Shown piece by piece: positions 45,047 to 53,542 of a stretch of DNA of 64,000 bases. The stretch covers positions 682,001 to 746,000 of the forward strand of contig JAHBXI010000002.1 in assembly GCA_019636515.1 (NCBI GenBank), read 5' to 3'. The DNA is from Phycisphaeraceae bacterium (lineage in GTDB: Bacteria; Planctomycetota; Phycisphaerae; Phycisphaerales; UBA1924). The notes beneath the pieces are model-generated. The model was not told where the DNA came from and did no database searches. It saw only the letters and a list, made by a program, of their open reading frames with translations. Each line of letters opens with the position of its first letter. The first letter of the stretch is position 1. Both the position numbers and the translations under genes were made by a program.

Positions 45047-46522
45047 TCAGCGGCGTTCGGAGGTTTCAAGCAGGCGCACCTCACCCTGCCTGGCGTAGTC
45101 GATGGCCTCGCCCAGGATCCTCGCGGCCTCCTGGGGGGCATGGAATCCCATCGAGTTCTCGGCGTTGATGAAATCGACCCGCCACTGGGCCTTGCGCTGC
45201 AGCGCCCGGGCCTGGGCCAGCGCGTCCTCGGAGGCGCCGGACTTCATCGCGGCCTCGATCCGGTCGATCAGCGAGACAACCGCCTCTTCCGCCCGGTCCT
45301 GCAGCGCCTTGGTCCGCCCCTGGATCACCTCGACCCGCGAGAGGATCTCCTCTTCGCTGGTGGTGTGGCAGGTCTGGCACGCCCGCGCGATGTTCAGCAG
45401 CGGGCTCTTGACATGGTGGTCGGAGATCTTGATCGCGCCCTCACGCTTGTACGGCATGTGGCAGTCGGCGCACGAGACGCCGCTGCGGGCGTGGATCCCC
45501 TGGCTCCAGAGTTCGAACTCGGGGTGCTGCGCCTTGAGCACGGGCGCCTTGCTCCGGGCGTGCGTCCAGTCGCTGAACCCGCGCTGGTCGTAGTACCGCT
45601 CGATCTGCTCGACCTTCAGCCCGTTGTGCCACGGGTAAGTCACGATCTTGCCTTCCCCCTGGAAGTAGTACTCGACGTGGCATTGCCCGCAGGCCATGCT
45701 CCGCATCTCCTGGCGAGAGGCGTCGCGGTTGGGGTCGTAGTCGCGGCGCCGGTCGCCCTCTCTCCATTTCTCGATGCTCGGCAGGTGCGGCGTCGGTTCG
45801 TCGCTGGTCGCCAGCGCCTGGATGCCCCGGAGGAAACCGGGCCGGGTGACCCGCAGCGCCATCGACCGCGGATCGTGGCAGTCGATGCACGAAACCGGGT
45901 GCTCCACCAGGCTCGTCGCCTCGTGGTAGTCCATCCCGCACACCGCCTCGAACCCCTTGAACAACTGCTGCTGCCCCGCAGTCGAGAGCAGCGGATCCTC
46001 GATCGAGCCCGCGGCCCCCAGTTCAAGCCCCTTCTGCCGGTACGCCACCACGTTCGAGGCGTGGCAGTGCAGGCAGGCCCCGGGCTGCGGACGCAAGATC
46101 ACCCGCTCGGTCTCGCGCTGGTCGCTGAGCATGTACGCGTGGCCACGCTCCTCCCGGTAGTCGATCGAGAACGCGTACCCGTCGAAGATCGTCCGCAGAC
46201 GAGGGTTGGTGTCCAGTTTCTGCACGGCCTCCGACCCGCCGAACCGTGTCCGCACCACGTCCACCGTCCGTATGTAACTGTCGTGCTGGCGAGGGTAGTT
46301 CTTTCCCCACTCCGCCGGGTCCACCGTGTTTTCCCCGATATCCACGACGCGGAAGACGGACAGGCGAGCCTCCATTTTGCGCGCCGTGATGTTCTGGTAC
46401 AGCGCCATCGCGCCCAGGGTGCCCGCGGCGGCGATGACGGCCACGGCCCACAGGGCCGCGCGGCCCCCGCGAGTCGATGGGGCGTTGACGGCGTGGCGTG
46501 TGGTCCGGCTTCGATCGTACAT
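45047..46522 (-). CDS. nrfA: ammonia-forming cytochrome c nitrite reductase
   Basis: Pentahaem enzyme that reduces nitrite to ammonium with six electrons, outside the inner membrane. The 491-residue protein has an uncleaved-looking anchor at about 22-42 (ALWAVAVIAAAGTLGAMALY). Five haem motifs are seen: CLHCH (150-154), CIDCH (212-216), CGQCH (278-282, followed by VEYYF with the active-site Tyr), CADCH (351-355, preceded by the conserved QGIHARSGVS), and CQTCH (382-386). The first is CxxCH where classical NrfA has CxxCK, so the active haem has His as its proximal ligand, as known for Campylobacter-type NrfA. GGGGAG about eight bases before the ATG is its ribosome site. It follows nrfH by 69 bases in the same operon. 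Confidence 0.95.
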   Translation of the reverse strand: MYDRSRTTRHAVNAPSTRGGRAALWAVAVIAAAGTLGAMALYQNITARKMEARLSVFRVVDIGENTVDPAEWGKNYPRQHDSYIRTVDVVRTRFGGSEAVQKLDTNPRLRTIFDGYAFSIDYREERGHAYMLSDQRETERVILRPQPGACLHCHASNVVAYRQKGLELGAAGSIEDPLLSTAGQQQLFKGFEAVCGMDYHEATSLVEHPVSCIDCHDPRSMALRVTRPGFLRGIQALATSDEPTPHLPSIEKWREGDRRRDYDPNRDASRQEMRSMACGQCHVEYYFQGEGKIVTYPWHNGLKVEQIERYYDQRGFSDWTHARSKAPVLKAQHPEFELWSQGIHARSGVSCADCHMPYKREGAIKISDHHVKSPLLNIARACQTCHTTSEEEILSRVEVIQGRTKALQDRAEEAVVSLIDRIEAAMKSGASEDALAQARALQRKAQWRVDFINAENSMGFHAPQEAARILGEAIDYARQGEVRLLETSERR

Positions 46523-46550
46523 GGTTGATTTCTCCCCTGCCCAGGCCCCC

Positions 46551-46595
46551 GACGGCCAAGACGGCCAAGACGGCCAAGACGGTCAAGACGGTCAA
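46551..46595. repeat. 9-bp tandem repeats at the nrfH stop
   Basis: Five 9-base units, GACGGCCAA three times and GACGGTCAA twice, running through the stop codon of nrfH into the nrfH-nrfA gap. Confidence 0.9.
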
Positions 46596-47125
46596 CGACG
46601 CGGCCCGTGGGCGACCCTGGCATGGCAACGGATGCAATCGATCGCCTCGACGCCCGCCGAGCCGGGAACCGCGGCGTGCGAGATGCCATCGACCATGCCC
46701 TGGTGGCACCGGACGCAGTTGTCGAGCACCACGCGGCGGCTCGATTCCTTGATCTGGATCGGCTCATGGAAGTCGTTGAGCGTGAATCCCCTGGAGTGTC
46801 GCCACCCATGGTCGGCCTTGGTGAAGTACTTGCCGATGATGTCCTGCGGAACGTGGCAGTCGTTGCACGTGGCGACGGCGTGGTGGCTTGCCTTCTGCCA
46901 CCCGTCGTAATGGTCACGCATGACATGGCAGTTGACGCACGCCCGGGGATCGTTCGAGAGGTACGACGCCCCCTCCGCGTGGCTGAAAGTGCCCGCGCTG
47001 GCCCCGATCAGGATCCCGACCGCGGACGCCGCCGCGAAGGCGGCCAGGCCGATGGCCCGGGGTCGGCGCGGGGTTTGGTTGCTGCCAGTCCTGGTCTGTT
47101 TCATCGCGGGAACCCACGGTCGCAT
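46592..47125 (-). CDS. nrfH: cytochrome c nitrite reductase small subunit
   Basis: Tetrahaem quinol dehydrogenase that passes electrons from the quinone pool to NrfA. The 177-residue protein has one N-terminal membrane helix (about 28-48, IGLAAFAAASAVGILIGASA) and four haem motifs: CVNCH, CNDCH, CVRCH and CIRCH, with the NrfH/NapC-typical segment DPRACVNCHVMRDHYDGWQK. The start at 47125 is chosen over the ATG at 47104 because TACCCT lies seven bases upstream of 47125. The gene is first in the operon, followed by nrfA. Its C-terminal stop lies within a 9-base tandem repeat. Confidence 0.93.
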   Translation of the reverse strand: MRPWVPAMKQTRTGSNQTPRRPRAIGLAAFAAASAVGILIGASAGTFSHAEGASYLSNDPRACVNCHVMRDHYDGWQKASHHAVATCNDCHVPQDIIGKYFTKADHGWRHSRGFTLNDFHEPIQIKESSRRVVLDNCVRCHQGMVDGISHAAVPGSAGVEAIDCIRCHARVAHGPRR

Positions 47126-47132
47126 AACCGGC

Positions 47133-47138
47133 AGGGTA
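47133..47138 (-). promoter_or_regulatory. -10-like hexamer of nrfHA
   Basis: Minus-strand TACCCT, seven bases before the ATG at 47125. Confidence 0.4.
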
Positions 47139-47333
47139 CATCCGGCCATGGGTGCCCGCAACCTCGCCGCGGATGCCGGCCGGGCCGGACGATCCGCGTC
47201 AATCGCCCGTGCGCCGTGCTCCCCCGCCCGCCGACAGCCGCTCGGGGTGTTCCACCGAACGTACAATGCGCCAGCGTACGGGCGGGTTCGGCGGGGGCGG
47301 ACTCCCACCCGCCGCGCGCCGCGGAGGTTCGCC

Positions 47334-48305
47334 ATGCGACCCGACATCCGGTACAACAACATCGTCGATTCAGAGCAGGCGCGCCTGGCCCAGGCCGCGG
47401 CCGACCTCGCCCCGAATCTTCCCGCGGAGCGGATCGACGCCGACTCGTTCTACATCACGCAGCGGTACGGACTCTACACTCGCGAGAACCACGAGGTCTG
47501 GCGCGAGATGTTCAACAAGCGGTGGAGCGTCCTTGAGGAGCAGGTCAGCGGCCAGTTCATCGAAGGGATGAGGATCCTCCGCCTTACCCCCGACCGGATC
47601 CCCGCGCTCGACGACGCCGTGCTCGATCGTGACATCGAGGTCGCCGGTGGAACCGTGATCCCGCGCGGGACCGTCATCGACGGCATCAACAAGTTTCTCA
47701 AGGCAAGGTCCAACTGGTCCAGTTACGGCGTCCCGGGATACCTGCCGGCCAAGGCCTTCTTCGCGTGCCTCGCGCAGCGCGAGTTTCCGACCACCGTCCT
47801 CATCCGTCCGCGGGAGGTGATGGACTACCTCCCCGAGCCGGACATCTTTCACGACGTCTTCGGCCACGTGCCGCTGCACGCGCTGCGGGTCTTTGCCGAT
47901 TTCCTCCAGGCCTACGGCCGGGCCGCGCTGCGGTGCGAGGACGACCACCACATCAAGCGGCTCGGACGGCTTTTCTGGTTCACCGTTGAGTTTGGCCTTA
48001 TCCGAGAGGACGGCAAGATCAAGGTGTACGGCAGCGGCCTGGTGAGCAGCCACGCCGAGAGCGAGTACTCCCTCAACGGCCGTTGGGAAAAGAGCGGACG
48101 CCCCGCCCCCGACTGCACCCCGCGCGACATCCCCGAGTACCGGCCCTTTGACCTCGATCGCGTCTGCGAGACCGACTTTGAGATCGACCACTTCCAGCCG
48201 ATCTACTACGTCCTCGACAGTTTCGAGCAACTCCGCGACGCCATGAACGACTACGCCGGGGAAGTCGTCGGCCAGGCGGACCTGCGGCGTGCCGCCGCGC
48301 GTTGA
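47334..48305 (+). CDS. phhA: aromatic amino acid hydroxylase (phenylalanine 4-monooxygenase type)
   Basis: Iron- and pterin-dependent enzyme that converts phenylalanine to tyrosine. The 323-residue protein is the catalytic domain alone, with no ACT regulatory domain, slightly longer than other bacterial forms (about 260-300). The iron ligands are visible as the two His in PDIFHDVFGHVPLH (about residue 175-188) and the Glu in FWFTVEFGLI (about 222). ARSNWSSYGVPGYLPAKAFF and GLVSSHAESEYSL complete the site. Substrate Phe versus Trp cannot be fully separated by eye. GGAGG six bases before the ATG is a good ribosome site, with TACAAT at 47262 as possible -10. It is divergent from nrfHA. Confidence 0.9.
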   Translation: MRPDIRYNNIVDSEQARLAQAAADLAPNLPAERIDADSFYITQRYGLYTRENHEVWREMFNKRWSVLEEQVSGQFIEGMRILRLTPDRIPALDDAVLDRDIEVAGGTVIPRGTVIDGINKFLKARSNWSSYGVPGYLPAKAFFACLAQREFPTTVLIRPREVMDYLPEPDIFHDVFGHVPLHALRVFADFLQAYGRAALRCEDDHHIKRLGRLFWFTVEFGLIREDGKIKVYGSGLVSSHAESEYSLNGRWEKSGRPAPDCTPRDIPEYRPFDLDRVCETDFEIDHFQPIYYVLDSFEQLRDAMNDYAGEVVGQADLRRAAAR

Positions 48306-48353
48306 CGCTCCCTCCGATCGCTGATTGATCTCGTTGCCATCGACCAAGCCCGT

Positions 48354-48373
48354 CCCCGGCCGTCAAGCCGGGG
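48354..48373. repeat. inverted repeat between convergent genes
   Basis: CCCCGGC-CGTCAA-GCCGGGG between the stops of phhA and the 48397 gene. It has no T-run on either side, so terminator function is doubtful. Confidence 0.4.
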
Positions 48374-48396
48374 GCGGGAGATGCTCCGTCGGGGTT

Positions 48397-49986
48397 TCAG
48401 CATCCGTCCTCGAACGAGCGGACGAACGCGTCGTAGTCGTCGGTGTCCACGAAGCCCGACTGGTCGAAATCGGCGTCGTCGGTCCCCGCCTCGAAGGCGA
48501 ACACGAACGCGGTGAAGTCGTCGAGGTCGACGAACCCGCTGCCATCAAAGTCCGCCGCGCACGGGCGGTACTTGATCGTCGTCAGGAACGACTTGGCGGA
48601 CTTGCCCTGCGTGCCGGCCGTGACGAGCGCCCCGGTGGTCGGGTCGATCGCCGCGGCGGAATTGCCCGCGGCGGGGTCGGCTCCGCCCGGGGCCGTTCCG
48701 AGAAAGCGGTCCGTCCAGCGCACGGTCCCGTCGGCGTCGAGGCGACGCGTCACCGCCTGCTGAGTACCCGAGAAGAAGATGTAGAACCCGGTGGTGTAGA
48801 CGTTCCCTTCGTCGTCGATGGCCAGCCCACGCGCCGAGCCGCCCGCTCGGTTGGCCTCCGGCGCGGTGTAGACCGACGCCCACGAGAGCCCCCCGTCCGT
48901 GCCCGAGAGTTTCCATGCCGCATGCGACTCGTCGCAGAAGAATGTCCCAAGACAAGTCGAGCCCGCCAGCACCACGTCGCCGTCGGGGGCGACCCGCATC
49001 GCGTACGGGAACGCCCCGGTCCCCGAAGGGCCCTGGTACTCGTTCCACCAGACCTGGAACCCCGTCGCGGGGTCGAGCGCGTGCGTCCCGTCCGGGTACT
49101 TGCTCCCCGTCACCACCACGTTCCCGGAGCCGTCGATGGTGATCGCCGAAGGCTGGCCCGTCTCAAACTCGTCGCCGATCACCGTGAACCAGTCAAGATC
49201 GCCCGACGGTGAATACCGGGCCACGCCGTACGCATAGAGGTTGAACTCTTCCCCGTAGTCGTACCCGACCTGAACCCAACCGGCGACGTAGGAGTTGTCC
49301 TCCCCGTCGATCGCGATCGCCACGGCGGCGTCGTTGATGCCGTCGTCTCCGCCCGCGACGCCGTCCAGCGCGGCCGTCCAGAGCACCGCGCCCGTGGCAT
49401 AGTCCACTTTCACGGTGAGCCAGTCGTAGTCCGTGCCGGACCACGATTGACCCGTACCGACGATGTTCCCCGACGAATCCATCGCCGCCGCCAGAAGCCC
49501 GTCGAGGTTGTTCCCCGCCCCGTCGATCCGGCGAACCCAGAGTTCATCCCCCGTCTGCGCGTCGTACTTGGCGATCAGGTAGTCACCGAACGAATTGCCT
49601 CCGGGCCCGAGCGTCCCGTCGGAAACGCCCGCCATCACCACGTCCCCGTCAGGGCCGACGAGCACGACGAACGGCTTGTCGCTCCCCGTCGGCTTGCCCA
49701 GGTACCTCGACACCCACTGGGCCTGCCCGTCCGGGGAGTATTTGACCAGCGCCATCGCCGATCCCGTTCCCGTCGCGGATGTCGCGATCGAGTACACGTT
49801 CCCCGAGGAATCGGTTGTGATGCCTTGCGCGTTGTTGTAGAACCCCGCCGGCCCGGCGTAATGCGCGATCCACTCCTTCGCCGGAGGCGGCGCGGCGGCC
49901 GCGGTCGAGCAGGCGGCCCCGACGAGCACAAGCGCGAAAACTCGGGCGGCGATGACACGGTTTGGGCGTGATACCGGGTGCTTCAA
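48397..49986 (-). CDS. secreted beta-propeller protein with DFDGSGF tail
   Basis: A 529-residue exported protein. The signal peptide is VIAARVFALVLVGAACSTAA, cleavage near residue 32 (AAA-A). Residues about 38-455 are six or seven SBBP-type beta-propeller blades with the recurring pattern GNVYSIATS, GDVVMAGVSDG, GNIVGTGQSW, GNVVVTGSKY and GNVYTTGFY. The C-terminus (about 475-529) carries two EF-hand-like calcium loops, DFDGSGFVDLDDF and DFDQSGFVDTDDYDAF, and ends in FEDGC. This tail resembles dockerin halves and occurs on many Phycisphaerales exported proteins. TTG at 49986 is the likely start, with AAGGAG seven bases upstream. The ligand of the propeller is unknown. Confidence 0.85.
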   Translation of the reverse strand: MKHPVSRPNRVIAARVFALVLVGAACSTAAAAPPPAKEWIAHYAGPAGFYNNAQGITTDSSGNVYSIATSATGTGSAMALVKYSPDGQAQWVSRYLGKPTGSDKPFVVLVGPDGDVVMAGVSDGTLGPGGNSFGDYLIAKYDAQTGDELWVRRIDGAGNNLDGLLAAAMDSSGNIVGTGQSWSGTDYDWLTVKVDYATGAVLWTAALDGVAGGDDGINDAAVAIAIDGEDNSYVAGWVQVGYDYGEEFNLYAYGVARYSPSGDLDWFTVIGDEFETGQPSAITIDGSGNVVVTGSKYPDGTHALDPATGFQVWWNEYQGPSGTGAFPYAMRVAPDGDVVLAGSTCLGTFFCDESHAAWKLSGTDGGLSWASVYTAPEANRAGGSARGLAIDDEGNVYTTGFYIFFSGTQQAVTRRLDADGTVRWTDRFLGTAPGGADPAAGNSAAAIDPTTGALVTAGTQGKSAKSFLTTIKYRPCAADFDGSGFVDLDDFTAFVFAFEAGTDDADFDQSGFVDTDDYDAFVRSFEDGC

Positions 49987-50196
49987 CGGACGACTCCTTC
50001 AGGATAAGACACGGGCGAAATGAACCCCTCGCGCCCTCCCGGAACGAGCCGACGGATCCGACGATGGTTCGACCGGCCGGTCGCGGGGTGCAACGGCCGA
50101 CGCCGGTGTCATCATCGCACAACATCCGCCGGATTTCATTGAAGATTTGATGAATTGCGCCCCGCGGGCAAGGGGGCGAAATCGCGCCCGCCCCGG

Positions 50197-50202
50197 TACC
50201 AT
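50197..50202 (+). promoter_or_regulatory. -10-like hexamer of the 50209 gene
   Basis: TACCAT, six bases before the ATG at 50209. Confidence 0.4.
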
Positions 50203-50208
50203 CTCGAT

Positions 50209-51087
50209 ATGCCCAACGGAGAGGGACCGGCGGATCACGACCCGGCGCCCGGTCTTGATTCCGCCGGCACGAACGGCCCGCCGAACCCGCAAGAACGGGG
50301 AATGGTCGAGGGCGATCGCGCCTGCGTCGCCTGCTCGTACAACCTTCGCGGCCTGCCGGTCTTGGGCCTCTGCCCCGAATGCGGTCGCCCGGTGATGGAT
50401 TCGCTGCGGGGGATCCTGCTCGAATTTGCATCCCGGGACTACGTCGCCAAGGTCGGTTCCGGCCTCTGGCTGGTCCTCAACGGCATCCTGCTGATGATCG
50501 TGATGTGGGCGCTGACGTTCTTCGGTCGCGTGATGTTCTCCGCGGTGGGCGTGCGCCTGGAAGGTCTGGCGCTTCTGGTTTCGGTGATCGGCCTGGGTGT
50601 CTCGGCGATGATCCTGTTTGGATACTTCCGCTACTCCGAGCCCGACCCCGGGTTTGCCGGCTCCGAACGCCCCGATTCCGCCCGCCGGGTGCTGCGTGTC
50701 GCGGTGATCATCCAGGCCGCCGCCGCCGTCATCGAGTTCGTCATGCAGGTCGTCCTCCGGGCGACGACCATCGCGAGCCCGGCGGTCGTGCTCCTTCCCA
50801 CCGCGGCCGTGGCGCTCTCGTTCATCGCGTGGGTGGTCCAGTTCTTCGCCGTGATGCGATACACCGAGTGGCTCGCCAAGAGGGTGCCCGACCGCTTGGT
50901 CGTGGCCCGCGCGCGGCGGTACCGCTGGCTCCTGCCGCTGATCTCGGTGGTGGGGGCCGTGGCGATGATGCTCGGCCCGCTGCTGGCCCTGGTCTTGTAC
51001 TGGACCCTCCTGCACCGCGTGCGGATCCACGCCGGGTCGATCCTCAAGACCGGGCGACCGGCAAAACTCCCGGGGATGCTCCCCTGA
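50209..51087 (+). CDS. zinc-ribbon membrane protein
   Basis: A 292-residue protein of unknown function. After a Pro-rich head, residues about 38-62 form a zinc ribbon with two CxxC pairs, CVACSYNLRGLPVLGLCPEC, a motif typical of planctomycete membrane proteins. Then five or six hydrophobic segments follow: about 83-105, 112-135, 165-190, 195-218 and 240-265. The C-terminus is short and basic. The start at 50209 is favoured by TACCAT six bases upstream. It is upstream of the radical SAM gene by 78 bases, but that gene has its own promoter. Confidence 0.75.
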   Translation: MPNGEGPADHDPAPGLDSAGTNGPPNPQERGMVEGDRACVACSYNLRGLPVLGLCPECGRPVMDSLRGILLEFASRDYVAKVGSGLWLVLNGILLMIVMWALTFFGRVMFSAVGVRLEGLALLVSVIGLGVSAMILFGYFRYSEPDPGFAGSERPDSARRVLRVAVIIQAAAAVIEFVMQVVLRATTIASPAVVLLPTAAVALSFIAWVVQFFAVMRYTEWLAKRVPDRLVVARARRYRWLLPLISVVGAVAMMLGPLLALVLYWTLLHRVRIHAGSILKTGRPAKLPGMLP

Positions 51088-51130
51088 AAAACCCTCTCCC
51101 CACCAATTCAACGGATCGCCGGGGTTCCAC

Positions 51131-51159
51131 TTGATCGCCTTAATTGTTCGTATTATGAT
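51131..51159 (+). promoter_or_regulatory. promoter of the radical SAM gene
   Basis: TTGATC (51131-51136) and TATGAT (51154-51159), 17 bases apart. The ATG at 51166 follows the -10 by six bases, so the message should begin at the start codon. Confidence 0.75.
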
Positions 51160-51165
51160 CGGTAT

Positions 51166-52416
51166 ATGCCCCGCCACACCCAACCAGACACGCCCCCAGG
51201 TCAGGGGTCCCAGGAACCCGCCGATCCCCGACCCTCCGACGGAGTCCTGGACGCCCTGACGGTCGGCAAGATCCGCGGCCGTGGCGCGGCGATCAATCCA
51301 CCCAACCGCTTCGAGCCGATACGGCTTGAAGTCCTCGGAGAGCACCTTGATCGTCGGGCGGCCGAGGCCCCCGGCGGGACGCAGGTGCCCACCAGGGTCT
51401 TCGAAGACGACTCCCGGACCATCATCAACAAGGTCGATTCGGAGGACATCCCCTTCGCGTGGACGGTGAACCCGTACCGGGGGTGCGAGCACGGGTGCGT
51501 CTATTGCTATGCACGGCCCGGGCACGAGTATTTCGGGCTCTCGCTGGGTGTTGACTTTGAAACAAAGATCTTCGCCAAGCCCAAGGCCGCCGAACGGCTG
51601 CGCCAAGAACTCGACCACCCCCGCTGGCGCGGCGAGCCGGTGGTGATGTCCGGCGTGACCGATCCGTACCAGCCGGTCGAGCGCGACCTGAAGATCACGC
51701 GGTCGTGCCTGCGCGTGATGGCCGACCGCCGACAGCCGGTCGCCATTGTCACCAAGAGCGGCCTGGTTACGCGCGACATCGACCTGCTCCGGGAACTGGC
51801 ACGCTTCGACGCCGTCCGCGTCGCGGTGAGTCTCACCACGCTCGATAACGACCTGGCCTCGAAGATGGAGCCGCGGGCCGGCTCGCCCCGCGAACGCCTG
51901 GAGACGATCCGCCGCCTGTCGGAATCGGGGATCCCCGTCGGGGTCATGACGGCCCCGATCATCCCCGGCCTGAACGACCACGAGATCCCCGCGCTGCTGG
52001 AAGCCGCCAGGCACGCCGGCGCTCGCCACGCCGCGTACGTCATGCTCCGCCTTCCCTTCCAGATCAAGGACCTCTTCCTGGAATGGCTCGGGAGGCACAT
52101 GCCCGCGCGGGCCGCGAAGATCGAATCGCTCGTGCGTGACACCCGCGGCGGAGAGTTGTACGACGCCCGCCCGTTTGTCCGCATGAAGGGCCAGGGCCCC
52201 TACGCCGAGCAGATCCAGGCCACCTTCGAGGTCTTCGCCCGCAACCTCGGGCTGGCCCGACGCCCCAAGCCCCTCAGTTCGGCCTCGTTCATGCCGGGTG
52301 GATCGGGCGGCTCGCTCTTCGGATCGGTCGCGTCGGAGGCTCCCTCGCCCACGCCCCCGGTCACGCCCCCGGACCAGGCCGCGGGCCACGACGACCAGCC
52401 GACGTTGCTTGGCTGA
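51166..52416 (+). CDS. radical SAM protein, PA0069/SplB-like family
   Basis: A 416-residue protein using S-adenosylmethionine and a 4Fe-4S cluster. The cluster motif is C-x3-C-x2-C in NPYRGCEHGCVYCYARPGHE (about residue 103-122). The rest follows the family: DPYQPVERDLKITRSCLRVM, VAIVTKSGLVTRDIDLLREL, VAVSLTTLDNDLASKMEPRA and a C-terminal HMPARAAKIESLVRDTRGGE. Known relatives include spore photoproduct lyase-like proteins, but the reaction of this subgroup is not established. The first 70 residues and the last 45 are disordered. The promoter at 51131 fixes the start. Confidence 0.9.
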   Translation: MPRHTQPDTPPGQGSQEPADPRPSDGVLDALTVGKIRGRGAAINPPNRFEPIRLEVLGEHLDRRAAEAPGGTQVPTRVFEDDSRTIINKVDSEDIPFAWTVNPYRGCEHGCVYCYARPGHEYFGLSLGVDFETKIFAKPKAAERLRQELDHPRWRGEPVVMSGVTDPYQPVERDLKITRSCLRVMADRRQPVAIVTKSGLVTRDIDLLRELARFDAVRVAVSLTTLDNDLASKMEPRAGSPRERLETIRRLSESGIPVGVMTAPIIPGLNDHEIPALLEAARHAGARHAAYVMLRLPFQIKDLFLEWLGRHMPARAAKIESLVRDTRGGELYDARPFVRMKGQGPYAEQIQATFEVFARNLGLARRPKPLSSASFMPGGSGGSLFGSVASEAPSPTPPVTPPDQAAGHDDQPTLLG

Positions 52417-52473
52417 CGATCAAACGGCTCTTGTCCGTGCCCCCGCTCGGGTTCTCGCTCGAACGGCGGGAGT

Positions 52474-53424
52474 TCAGGCCCCGCGCTGTTTCCCGCGGAG
52501 CGATCGAACCACGCCCTCGATCGCCCGCCCCAGTCGGCTCAACCCCCGGGGCTGGGGCCGGTACAGGCCCTTGGGCCGGTTGAAATGTCGCTCGACATCC
52601 TCCCCCGCGTGCATCCGCCGCCGAAGCGACAGCAGTTTGCGCCCCGACTTGTTGATGTGGAAGATCATCCAGTCGTGCGATTCGGGACGCGCCAGCGTGA
52701 CCAGGCCCCGCTCCCGGCAGTGGTCACGCCACGCCCATTCGATCAGCGCCCGGCGGTATTTTTCCTGGCAGTCGATGCCGGCGGGATACTCCCCGCGGAA
52801 CCCGCCGTCGATGAACGCCCCGATCCTTGAATGCACCGCCTCGTGGAACGACGAGCGCTTCATCAGCGAGAAGTTCAAACTCGCAAAGTCGTGTACGTCG
52901 TACCCGTCGCGCCGACCCGACGGAGGGTCCACAAGGTGCGTCATCGTCACCGCGAAGACGCCCGGATCGTCCAGCACGGCCATGTCCCGGGAGAGCCAGT
53001 GGCCGTGTCCGCGGCGCCGCGGCAGCACGTCGGGCTTCACGAACACGATGTACGGACGACGCGCCAACGCCCCCGAATCGTGCTCCTGGATGTAGCAGCG
53101 GTGGAAGTCGTTCTCCCACGAGTTGGGATTGAGAAGTTGGAGCCGGTCGATCACGCCCGCGCGCACAAGTCCGCACAACGCCCGCACCGTCCCGGGGCCA
53201 GAACCCCCGTCCACGTACACCACCTCCCCCGGCCGGCCCCCCAGGAACTCGAACCAGTCCTCCAGCACGCGGCCGATCGCCCGCGTTCCACCGAAACCCG
53301 AGACCGACAGCGTCACCGATTCCCAGGGACACGCCGCGTCGGGCGGGGATGGCGACGGCTCGACGCCGCGCGGGGATCGATCCGGCGCGGCGGATTGGGC
53401 GGGTCTTGACGCGGGGGAGTCCAC
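52474..53424 (-). CDS. putative GT-A-type glycosyltransferase
   Basis: A 316-residue soluble protein. Residues about 35-200 read as a nucleotide-sugar transferase fold: VTLSVSGFGGTRAIGRVLED, then GEVVYVDGGSGPGTVRALCG, LQLLNPNSWENDFHRCYIQE and RRPYIVFVKPDVLPRR, where a D-x-D-like acidic site would sit. No family signature is exact, so the assignment is by overall pattern only. The C-terminal part is basic (SGRKLLSLRRRMHAGEDVER). The GTG start at 53424 has TACCCT eight bases upstream; the first 30 residues are Pro/Ser-rich. It converges with the radical SAM gene and is divergent from the OmpH-like gene. Confidence 0.5.
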   Translation of the reverse strand: MDSPASRPAQSAAPDRSPRGVEPSPSPPDAACPWESVTLSVSGFGGTRAIGRVLEDWFEFLGGRPGEVVYVDGGSGPGTVRALCGLVRAGVIDRLQLLNPNSWENDFHRCYIQEHDSGALARRPYIVFVKPDVLPRRRGHGHWLSRDMAVLDDPGVFAVTMTHLVDPPSGRRDGYDVHDFASLNFSLMKRSSFHEAVHSRIGAFIDGGFRGEYPAGIDCQEKYRRALIEWAWRDHCRERGLVTLARPESHDWMIFHINKSGRKLLSLRRRMHAGEDVERHFNRPKGLYRPQPRGLSRLGRAIEGVVRSLRGKQRGA

Positions 53425-53432
53425 GCGGCCAC

Positions 53433-53438
53433 AGGGTA
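53433..53438 (-). promoter_or_regulatory. -10-like hexamer of the 52474 gene
   Basis: Minus-strand TACCCT, eight bases before the GTG at 53424. Confidence 0.35.
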
Positions 53439-53542
53439 CGGCGCGGAGGCATGCCGGGCGCTAGACTCGCCGAGTCCGATTTATCTGACCACGTGCCTGT
53501 CCCACGCCCCTCCTTACCCCGATCCCCAGAGGAGTCCGACCG

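Noticed and set aside
48354..48373. Rho-independent terminator between phhA and the 48397 gene
   Set aside because: The stem is good but there is no T-run on either strand; recorded only as an inverted repeat.
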